A model generated the notes under the pieces. That model did no database searches. It was not told the DNA's origin and worked only from the letters and a program-made list of their open reading frames with translations. Source: Closterium sp. Naga37s-1 (Eukaryota > Streptophyta > Zygnematophyceae > Desmidiales > Closteriaceae). Taken from it: DNA of 64,000 nt. The stretch is taken from contig CANJKZ010000517.1 of the NCBI GenBank assembly GCA_947471745.1, positions 124,001 to 188,000 of the forward strand, read 5' to 3'. Position numbers and translations under genes: made by a program. Positions 44,501 through 51,802 of the stretch are shown piece by piece. The stretch's first letter is position 1, and each line of letters opens with the position of its first letter.

Positions 44501-47500
44501 CTCACCCCTCTCGCTCGCCCCATCTCCCCCCTTGCCCACCCCCCACAGGTGTGTGCACATGATCGCAACGTTCAGTGTGCAGAAGACAAAGGACGGCCCA
44601 TGGGAGGACCTGGATTTACCCAATGAGTAAGCCCCCCTGCCTTTGCTCACTGCCCCTCCCCCCTCCTTTTCTCTGCTTTTCCACTGCTTTCGCTCCCTCC
44701 GCTTCCCTTCCTTCCCTTCTGCTTGCTTCACTGTGCTTGCCTCACTGTGCTTGCCTCTCTGTGTTTGCTTCCCCTTCCCTCACTCCCACCTGCCTCCCCC
44801 TCCTTCACTCCCCTTGCTTCCCTCTCCCTCTTCAATCTCCCGTGTCTCTCTTCCGTCGAATCCAACCCTCCTCTCTCCACCTTCTCCCCCATTCGCTCTC
44901 TCTCTCTCCCCCTCTCTCTCTTTCCCTCCCTCTCCCCGCCCCTCTCACAACCCAACCCACACGCCAGTCTGAGGGCGGTGGTGGTGCTGAACCTGCCCAG
45001 CTACGCGGGGGGCAGGAACCCCTGGGGCACGCCCTCTGCTGATCTCAATGCTAAGGTGAGTGTGGGTGCAAGCACATTCCTGAGACGACTCAAAAGTCAC
45101 CTTAGCTACTCCTGTGAGTGGGAGGCAAGATCCAGGAACCCCTGGGGCACGCCCTCTGCTGACCTCAATGCCAAGGTGAGTGCAATGCCACCGTTGCTAG
45201 CACACTCCTGAGCTGTGAGTTGCCTCAAAGTCAATTTTTGAGGCGCCTAAAAAATCGTCTAAGTTCACGCGGATTTTATATGGGGAATGTCTACATTGCT
45301 TGGAGGTGTGCACGTAACTTACAAAAGTTACTCGTGCGAGCGAAAGTTCCAAGGCTTATCGATAGCCCTGACGAAGACACCACAGAAGGCTGACACTTGT
45401 AACCTCGGGTTTTTACCCATTGCTGTGTTGGCGAATGCCCATTGTTAGGCAATCTGGGTAGTTGGGAACTTTGATTTCTGTTCGCGGCGTGGGTTAGTAC
45501 TTAGCTCATACCAGACTGTAGATCTCGTTGTGTTCAGAAGCACTGATGAAGGCTTGACGGGTTTCTCCCCGCCTTGCCGAAACATGTTTGCGACCTGTTC
45601 TCTTTGAGTGAATACAGTTTCTTGCTTTCAGAATTCTCGTAGCAAGGGTTTTGTAACTCTTTTTCTTTTCTTGCTAAAAGCTTTCCTTAGTACTGCCGCT
45701 CTTCCAAACCATGAGTAACGACGACCCGTGGGACTTCGATTGGAATCCATCCGACGAGGAAGAAGCCGGTACAGGAAATCGCAGTTCGGTTAAGAGGTCT
45801 CGAGGTGAGGGTGGATCGTCACGCGCTGGAAGGAGAGCTCGTTCAGCATCCGGAGCGCGTGCTAAGATTCCCCCTCTGGCACTCACACTCGAGCCCACGA
45901 CATCTAACAAGCAAGCTGAAGATCCTCTCCCCGGACCTTCTGGAAGTCGTCCCGTCATGTCGGACCCGGTCGACAATTCTCCAATCCCGGAACTTTTCAA
46001 GGGGTGGACGGCGTCGGCTGTAAAGGGTTTTCGCGACGATTTCAAGGATCTGCTTAAGGCGAAAAGCAAACTCAAGAAGATGAAGGAACTTGACCGTCAA
46101 GGCGTGATTCTCCACAGCATCCGCACGAAGACCGTGGAGTTCCAGACGAAGTTTGCCTCTGTCAAGGAGAAATCTGCTGTGTCCGTCTCAGAGATTCACT
46201 TGGCGAATCAAAAGCGGCTGCAAGCGGATTTTATCGCCTCGAAAGCACTGGAGATTGAAGAACTTCAGAAGGCGGTGGACTCGCACGTCGTCGCTCTAGC
46301 ATCGAGGATGGAAGAATACATCAAGAGCCTGAGTGCTGACCCCGACTTGGTTGTGTCTGACGCCGCCAAGGAGAAATTCCGTGTTTTCAAGGGGCGTTGC
46401 ATCGAAAAGGCAAATTCTGACATCCAGACCGCAAGGGATGAGATTGTCATCCGTGAGCTCGATCGACAGAACAAGCAAGCCGCCGAAGAGTTGAAGAAAG
46501 CAGCTGCGTCCGAGGAGGTGCAGGAAATGGAAGTGGAAGCTGGGGTTGGAGAGATCATGAATCAGCACGCGAAGCGGATTGAAGACAAGATTCGGAGGGA
46601 GATGATTCCGAAGATTGAGGCCAATCTGATGAAGAAGCTGCTGAAAAATCTTTCGTTGGGAAAACAGGATTCCCCCCAGGCTCCTGCTGCTGACGCGAAG
46701 CTGAAGAATGCCCCAGCCGGAAAACCGATGCACACTACTCCGATGGAAAAGGAGCGCCACTCAGGGAGTACGGCCGGGAATTCCAAGCCGAAAAAGAAGC
46801 GCGGGGGTAAGAAGAAGAAGGACGGCACCGAGGACCAGCAGGCGAAAGGCCAGGCAGCAGACGTGAAGGCCAAGGGACCAAAAAACGGCGGAGGCGGCCC
46901 AGGAAAAGGGCCGCACAAGAACTAACGAGCCATGATCTGGCGCTCCGCTGGTTCGGACAGCTGACAGTACGACAGGTGTCGGCGCGGATCCGGAACCGGG
47001 GAGTTCACAATCTCAGCTCTCGACTCTTATCTTCGGACGAGAAGAAGGGGCTGGGTTTGGGTCTGAAGTTCATCCCAACGCCTGCCGTTTCCCTTTCTGG
47101 CGACGTGGAGCTTAACACGCTACTTCGCCAGATTTCGCTTCATTTTTTCTTCAAGGATTCGGACAACCTGAAAGGGAACCCGAGATTTCGTGTGCGGAAC
47201 CCCGGATGGCTGCCCGAGCGGAACGACATTCCGGAGCAGGTCTTCAAGGACTCGTTTGCTGACTTGTCCTTCCTGTTGAAGGCTTCCCGCCCCATCCGCC
47301 ACCGGAACATTTCGAACGGTGTTAGACGGGCGCTGTGCTCCATCGCTACAGATCGCAACGTGGTGGTGAAACCTGCTGATAAGAACGTGGGGATTACTGT
47401 GTTGGATCGGAGCACCTACACCCGTCTCTGTCTGGAGCATCTTGACGACGCGACTACTTACGCTCCGTGCCTCCACAATCCTACCGTCGAAGTTGTGCAG

Positions 47501-50037
47501 AAACTACGTGATCTGAAGAGTGTGTGGGGACCTGCTTTTCCAGAGAGTCTGTGGAAATACTTCTTTGACAAGCCTCGCGGAGGTTGGCGGCCGGCGGCGT
47601 TCTACATTCTTCCGAAACTGCATAAGAAGAAGCTTGCGGGGCGGCCCATAGCTGCTTCACATTCATGGGTGACTTCCAATGTTAGCCGATGGTTGGATGC
47701 TGAATTACGGCCGCTGGTTCTTAAGCAAACGACTTACCTACGTGACTCCCTTTCGCTGCTGCTTATGCTGGAGAAAACTGCCTTCCCGAACGGGATTCTT
47801 CTAGCTACGTACGATGTGACTTCGCTGTACCCCAATATACCACTGCGGCGAGGACTCGATGCGATCAGCAGCTTACTTCATCGAGGGAGACATTTGAATG
47901 CTCTTCCAGTCATGGCCTTGCTGGAGTGGGTCATGATGAACTCCTACGTGGAGTTCGACAGCCAAATCTTTCTTCAAACTCAAGGGACGGCCATGGGAAC
48001 TCCTGCGGCTGTCTGCTTTGCGGTACTCTTCATGAGCTGGCTGGACGAGATGCTGACAAGGAGGTGGTCTGGGACGATTCCGTTGTGCCACGTGCGATAC
48101 ATCGACGATGGGCTGATCATTTGGCCCGGATCAAGGGGGGAGCTGGAGGAGTACCTGAATACCTTCAACTCGCTTGACCCCAACATCAAACTCACGTGGC
48201 AGATCTCAGACAGTTCGGCTGATTTTCTGGATATGGTCATCTTCAAGGGGCCACGCTTCGCCGAACAGGGTACCTTGGATCTGAAAACTTTTCAGAAACC
48301 GATTAATAAGTACCTGTACCTGCCTTTTTCTTCATTCCACCCCCGACATTGCAAGACGGGTTTTGTAAGGGCTGAACTGAAGCGGTATCTGTTACGCTCG
48401 ACATCTGCCCCAACCTTTCTAGCTTCTAAGCGTGCTTTCTTCCAGCGGCTTAGAGATCGGGGTTACCCTGCTGATTTTCTCACACCCATTTTCCATAGTG
48501 TTCTCTTCAGGCAACGCCCGCTCCTTCTAGAGCAAACTGAAGCTCGCCAAGCACACCGACTTTCATCCCCACCTGAACGCGCCCCCCTGGTCTTGAAGAC
48601 ACTGTTCACTCCTGTGACAGCTCGTCTCAGGCTGGGGGTCCTTTTGAGGCGCCTCAAAAATCGTCTAAGTTCACGCGGATTTTATATGGGGAATGTCTAC
48701 ATTGCTTGGAGGTGTGCACGTAACTTACAAAAGTTACTCGTGCGAGCGAAAGTTCCAAGGCTTATCGATAGCCCTGACGAAGACACCACAGAAGGCTGAC
48801 ACTTGTAACCTCGGGTTTTTACCCATTGCTGTGTTGGCGAATGCCCATTGTTAGGCAATCTGGGTAGTTGGGAACTTTGATTTCTGTTCGCGGTGTGGGT
48901 TAGTACTTAGCTCATACCAGACTGTAGATCTCGTTGTGTTCAGAAGCACTGATGGCTTGACGGGTTTCTCCCCGCCTTGCCGAAACATGTTTGCGACCTG
49001 TTCTCTTTGAGTGAATACAGTTTCTTGCTTTCAGAATTCTCGTAGCAAGGGTTTTGTAACTCTTTTTCTTTTCTTGCTAAAAGCTTTCCTTAGTACTGCC
49101 GCTCTTCCAAACCATGAGTAACCTCAAAGTCAAGGCCCCTCGGGGCTCCCAAGAGGGCGGGCCCAGTCTGCCGCTCAACTCATTTCCCTCACCATCTACT
49201 GTTCTGAGTTCCCCTCACTCAACCTCAAAAGCTTCCCTCGTCCCCTGTGCCCTGCCCTGGCACCCACCCCACCATGCCCCCCCGCTCTCTCTCTCGCTCT
49301 CGCTCTCGCTCTCCGCATGGTTCATTCCCAGGAGGGCTGGTCGCCTGCACGGCCGGACGATGGCATGCTGGAGGTGATAGGGCTCAAGGGCGGCTGGCAC
49401 ACCATGGCTGTCATGGGCAACATGGCCCGGGGCACCCGCATCGCACAGGTGCGTGCAGGGCGTGCGCTCTCTCTCCCATTCCCTTGGGTTGGGACCCTGC
49501 TGCCACTCGCTCTCCCACCCCCAGCTTCCCAGCCTCCTATGCTCCTCCCACGCTGCTCCTCCCATGCTCCCATTACGACCTGTAACTGATCAACATCTCC
49601 TCGAATCTGCTGCGCATCCCTTTGGTCCCACTCCCTCCACTCTCTCCCTCACAACTCCTCTCCCCACCCCCGCTTCTCTCGCCTCCCCAAGTGCATGGCA
49701 TGCGCATAGCCCTGAGGGGCGAGCACAGGCGGTTGGCCTTGATGCAGATAGACGGAGAGCTGTGGCGCTTCTCGTCTTCCCACTGAAACTCCACCATCCC
49801 ATCATTTACCCATTGTCCTCCCCCAAACAGGTGCATGGCATGCGCATAGCCCTGAGGGGCGAGCACCGGCGGCTGGCGTTCATGCAGATAGACGGGGAGC
49901 CGTGGGAGCAGCCGCTCAGTGTGGGCAGCCGCGAGCCCACCAACATTGAGATCGTGCCCCGCCCCATCCAATCCGATATGGTCGCTCCCCCCTCCTGCCG
50001 CCTCTTTGCTGATGCTGCCGCTGCTCCTGCGGAGTAG
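39851..50037 (+). CDS. DGK: diacylglycerol kinase, plant cluster II type, 12 exons
   Basis: Exons: 39,851-40,216; 40,644-40,766; 41,355-41,477; 41,906-41,991; 42,420-42,510; 42,929-42,977; 43,543-43,625; 44,141-44,211; 44,549-44,626; 44,968-45,055; 49,332-49,448; 49,831-50,037. Every junction is GT-AG and in phase, giving 493 residues, the usual length for plant DGKs that lack C1 domains. The catalytic domain (DAGKc) shows [10 protein letters not shown] (~95-104), the ATP-site GGDGT (166-170) and [15 protein letters not shown] (~190-204). The accessory domain (DAGKa) shows [43 protein letters not shown] and GWHTMAVMG. The family phosphorylates diacylglycerol to phosphatidic acid in lipid signalling. 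No transmembrane segment or C1 finger is seen, so it is likely cytosolic or peripheral. Intron 10 holds a Penelope-like element; several introns hold partial exon copies. Confidence 0.93.
41499..41560. repeat. (GT)n microsatellite in DGK intron 3
   Basis: About 25 TG dinucleotides directly downstream of the exon 3 donor, with occasional interruptions. Confidence 0.9.
42083..42100. repeat. palindromic micro-element (TTTTGAG-N4-CTCAAAA type)
   Basis: Reads CTTTGAGGCGTCTCAAAT, followed by GTCA. It is flanked by direct repeats GCCTCTCCTCTGAT (42,068-42,081) and a slightly longer copy at 42,119-42,137. DGK intron 4. Confidence 0.75.
43392..43460 (+). repeat. shadow copy of DGK exon 7, 5' edge
   Basis: Repeats the acceptor region and most of exon 7 (GCAG acceptor, then a diverged [18 protein letters not shown] segment) about 150 bp upstream of the real exon at 43,543. 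The 3' end and donor are lost. Confidence 0.75.
43688..43755 (+). repeat. shadow copy of DGK exon 7, 3' edge with donor
   Basis: Repeats the end of exon 7 ([20 protein letters not shown] as translated) and its GTGAGT donor downstream of the real exon. No acceptor. Confidence 0.8.
43735..43874. repeat. 60-bp direct duplication split by palindromic micro-element
   Basis: The copies at 43,735-43,794 and 43,815-43,874 differ at two positions. Exactly between them lies TTTTGAGACGTCTCAAAAGT (43,795-43,814). The duplicated block starts with the end of a shadow exon 7 and its donor. This is the clearest example of the palindrome-in-duplication structure. Confidence 0.92.
44422..44492. repeat. shadow copy of DGK exon 9 start plus degenerate palindrome
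   Basis: AACAG followed by a near copy of the exon 9 start (VHMIATFSV) at 44,422-44,456, then a degenerate TTTCG...GACGCCGTCTCAGAAA segment, then the real exon at 44,549. Confidence 0.6.
45013..45212. repeat. exon 10 edge duplication split by palindromic micro-element
   Basis: The block 45,013-45,084 (end of exon 10, donor and intron start up to TTCCTGAG) recurs at 45,133-45,212 with changes. Between them is TCCTGAGACGACTCAAAA (45,078-45,095) followed by GTCA. Confidence 0.85.
45213..45230. repeat. degenerate palindromic micro-element at Penelope insertion site
   Basis: Reads CTGTGAGTTGCCTCAAAG followed by TCA. Its right half is the 12-bp target duplication of the Penelope-like element. Confidence 0.6.
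45236..45718 (+). repeat. PLE left terminal repeat (pLTR)
   Basis: About 483 bp. It starts with TTTTGAGGCGCCT and ends CCATGAGTAA, so it supplies the start codon of ORF1. A sequence with the hammerhead core boxes CTGATGA and GAAAC lies at 45,543-45,583. Confidence 0.9.
45543..45583 (+). ncRNA. possible hammerhead-ribozyme-like core in PLE repeat
   Basis: CTGATGA (45,543-45,549) and GAAAC (45,579-45,583) are separated by a segment that can pair GGC with GCC and GGG with CCC as a stem II. Family knowledge: PLE terminal repeats often carry hammerhead motifs. The flanking stems I and III and the cleavage site are not established here, and the right-hand copy matches the core less well. Confidence 0.35.
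45711..46925 (+). CDS. PLE ORF1, coiled-coil and lysine-rich protein
   Basis: 404 residues from an ATG in the last bases of the left terminal repeat. The N-terminal ~80 residues are acidic then Ser/Arg-rich ([33 protein letters not shown]). The middle (about 110-310) is rich in charged heptad-like sequence ([40 protein letters not shown]) and is probably a coiled coil. The C-terminus is strongly basic ([14 protein letters not shown]), suggesting RNA or nuclear binding. I recognise no enzyme domain. By position it may be a nucleic-acid-binding partner of the reverse transcriptase; that is inference. Confidence 0.8.
   Translation: MSNDDPWDFDWNPSDEEEAGTGNRSSVKRSRGEGGSSRAGRRARSASGARAKIPPLALTLEPTTSNKQAEDPLPGPSGSRPVMSDPVDNSPIPELFKGWTASAVKGFRDDFKDLLKAKSKLKKMKELDRQGVILHSIRTKTVEFQTKFASVKEKSAVSVSEIHLANQKRLQADFIASKALEIEELQKAVDSHVVALASRMEEYIKSLSADPDLVVSDAAKEKFRVFKGRCIEKANSDIQTARDEIVIRELDRQNKQAAEELKKAAASEEVQEMEVEAGVGEIMNQHAKRIEDKIRREMIPKIEANLMKKLLKNLSLGKQDSPQAPAADAKLKNAPAGKPMHTTPMEKERHSGSTAGNSKPKKKRGGKKKKDGTEDQQAKGQAADVKAKGPKNGGGGPGKGPHKN
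46928..48799 (+). CDS. PLE ORF2, Penelope-type reverse transcriptase
   Basis: About 620 residues in a different frame from ORF1; no ATG is obvious at the start, so the true start or a reinitiation mechanism is unknown. Penelope signatures in order: [10 protein letters not shown] near the N-terminus, [40 protein letters not shown], the first catalytic Asp in [28 protein letters not shown], the active site [21 protein letters not shown], then [17 protein letters not shown] and [19 protein letters not shown] in the thumb region. The C-terminus ends in the right terminal repeat. No GIY-YIG nuclease precedes or follows, placing it with endonuclease-lacking PLEs. Confidence 0.88.
   Translation, partial: SHDLALRWFGQLTVRQVSARIRNRGVHNLSSRLLSSDEKKGLGLGLKFIPTPAVSLSGDVELNTLLRQISLHFFFKDSDNLKGNPRFRVRNPGWLPERNDIPEQVFKDSFADLSFLLKASRPIRHRNISNGVRRALCSIATDRNVVVKPADKNVGITVLDRSTYTRLCLEHLDDATTYAPCLHNPTVEVVQKLRDLKSVWGPAFPESLWKYFFDKPRGGWRPAAFYILPKLHKKKLAGRPIAASHSWVTSNVSRWLDAELRPLVLKQTTYLRDSLSLLLMLEKTAFPNGILLATYDVTSLYPNIPLRRGLDAISSLLHRGRHLNALPVMALLEWVMMNSYVEFDSQIFLQTQGTAMGTPAAVCFAVLFMSWLDEMLTRRWSGTIPLCHVRYIDDGLIIWPGSRGELEEYLNTFNSLDPNIKLTWQISDSSADFLDMVIFKGPRFAEQGTLDLKTFQKPINKYLYLPFSSFHPRHCKTGFVRAELKRYLLRSTSAPTFLASKRAFFQRLRDRGYPADFLTPIFHSVLFRQRPLLLEQTEARQAHRLSSPPERAPLVLKTLFTPVTARLRLGVLLRRLKNRLSSRGFYMGNVYIAWRCARNLQKLLVRAKVPRLIDSPDEDTTEG
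48642..49121 (+). repeat. PLE right terminal repeat (pLTR)
   Basis: About 480 bp, nearly identical to 45,236-45,718. Its first ~158 bp encode the end of ORF2; the palindrome TTTTGAGGCGCCTCAAAA is at 48,642-48,659. Confidence 0.9.
49690..49745 (+). repeat. shadow copy of DGK exon 12, 5' part
   Basis: A near copy of the exon 12 start ([20 protein letters not shown] and a few residues) about 140 bp upstream of the real exon at 49,831, with a weak acceptor and no continuation. Confidence 0.8.
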
Positions 50038-50128
50038 GAGGCTTTTTCGGGTGACTCTGTTTTGAGACGTCTCAAAACTATGCTGCTGATGCTGCTGCTG
50101 CGGAGTAGGAGGCTTCCGGGTGACTCTG
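50008..50128. repeat. DGK stop-codon region duplicated around a palindromic micro-element
   Basis: The last codons, stop and ~20 bases beyond (50,008-50,059) are repeated at about 50,082-50,128. Between them is TTTTGAGACGTCTCAAAA (50,060-50,077). The first copy ends the DGK frame. Confidence 0.88.
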
Positions 50129-51802
50129 TGGACTCGGCATGTGTTTGAGGGAGGGAGGGGGGGGGAGGGGAGGTGGTGGGAGGGGAGGGTACTGACCTGG
50201 CCTTGTCACAGGTGTGTGGAAATGAAAGTAGGTAGCAGGGCACGCACTACTAGTACCTACTGGCAGTGCCTCTGTGGAGCAGCAGCAGCGGTAGCAGCAG
50301 CAATGGCTGCAGAAACCGTGACAGCACCAGCGCCACTGGTTAGCTACAGTAACTGCCTCAGCAGGTGGAATCTGGAGATCCCATCCCGTTCCGAACAATG
50401 ATTTATAATTTGGTCTGGTGGGGATCGCATACTCTTGTACGGTAGGAGACTACTAGTCTTTTGTCTGGTCTGGTCGCAGGGTTCAGGGGTACGGTGGGAA
50501 ATCGTGGTAGGTCTAGACTGCTAGCAAACTGGGGGTTTGGGTTCGGTCTGGTGGTGTAGAATGTGTGTTCGTTCTACATGTGGTAGCTTTAGTGGGGTGG
50601 GTGGGGGGTGTAATAATCTTATGCAGTCAAGGTGCTGCTCTGATCATGAGTCATGACATGATAGAACCAGGTACGGTATGTGAATTGCCTAGTACCGTGT
50701 AGGCAATGGTTGATTGACTAGTTTGATTAAATTTATACAGCTGCAAGTGTTTTCTCATACAGTACCCTTCCAACTGCACCTACCGTATTAATACCTGTAC
50801 CTTATCCATCCATCCATCCACCCACCACAACTACAGGTTGCCCTGTATACTAAACAACACCTATCAGGCTATCACCCTCGGATTGCCTTACCAGAATCCA
50901 CCATTCCCCACATGTAGAACGACACAACACAAATGTGGAAGGTCTACTTCTTCCACCACACCACACTGTTCTGTTCTGTTCCGGTTTGAGAGAGTTCATG
51001 CACAGCAGCACACATGCACAACCACACCACACTGTCTCTCTCTCCCCTCCTTGGGATTATATTGTAACAAGAAGTTGCAATGCGCGCTAGTTTGTAACAA
51101 CATTGCATCCCCTGGCTGCTGCAGCTTGTACGGGGAAGCTGACACCGACGTTGCTTGGTGAGGTAGAGGCAGAAACGAGATGGCTTAAAACGAGCACAGG
51201 AGTGAACAGGTGCTGGAGAGGAGGAAGGAAGAAAGGGGGTGGGATCGAGGGGAGACAGAGAGAGAAGGAAAGAAGGGAGGGAGAGGTGCAGGGAGGGTGG
51301 GATTGGTGGCCTTGGTTCCGAGGTACCCGCAAATCAGTGGTGGTGGTAGAGAAACAAGTGCATTCAGGGATGAATGGACCCAGGATTGGAGTGGTATAAT
51401 GCAGGGTGGAGTGGTTTCGGTAGGGCCGTTGGTGATGTGGCATGCCGATATGAAAATGTGGCGTAAGGACTGACATAACTTCTGGATATGACGTGGTTTC
51501 CACCAAAGGAAAGCCTAACCCTCTGGGAAAGGGTTTGACGAGCCGAGTGCACATGGGGGGAGGATGGCGGGATGGTGGTAGGTGCGTGGGGGGGATGGGT
51601 TGAAGGTGGTGGGAGAATGGGGGAAGTTGCACGCTGAGGGTTTCAGGCACTTCAGGCGTCACAAAAGTGCGAGGTACAGGGGTAGTGCTGCTGCTTCAGC
51701 TGCAGTTACTTCTGCTACTGCTACTGCTGCTGCTGTTGGTGCCACGGGGGTGCATCAGTGGCGGCGTTGGAATAAGCCCAGACGCTGCTGCGGAAGCTGC
51801 TG
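50129..51802. other. intergenic, convergent 3' ends, no gene seen
   Basis: DGK (plus) and the cyclase-like gene (minus) converge here. I see no further exon. Short CCAT repeats occur near 50,807 and purine-rich tracts near 51,200-51,300. Confidence 0.55.

Larger units (their letters stand above)
45235..49121 (+). mobile_element. Penelope-like retroelement (PLE), no GIY-YIG endonuclease seen
   Basis: A 3,887-bp element on the plus strand in DGK intron 10. It has near-identical terminal repeats (45,236-45,718 and 48,642-49,121), two open reading frames and a 12-bp target duplication CCTCAAAGTCAA (45,223-45,234 and 49,122-49,133). The second frame is a Penelope-type reverse transcriptase. Direct terminal repeats of this sort (pLTRs) come from partial tandem arrangement and are usual for the family. 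The left repeat begins at the palindrome TTTTGAGGCGCCT; in the right repeat that palindrome is part of the ORF2 coding sequence. High repeat identity suggests a recent insertion. Confidence 0.9.

Noticed and set aside
45711-48799. Penelope ORF1 and ORF2 as host genes
   Set aside because: Both lie between near-identical terminal repeats with a 12-bp target duplication, and ORF2 is a Penelope reverse transcriptase.
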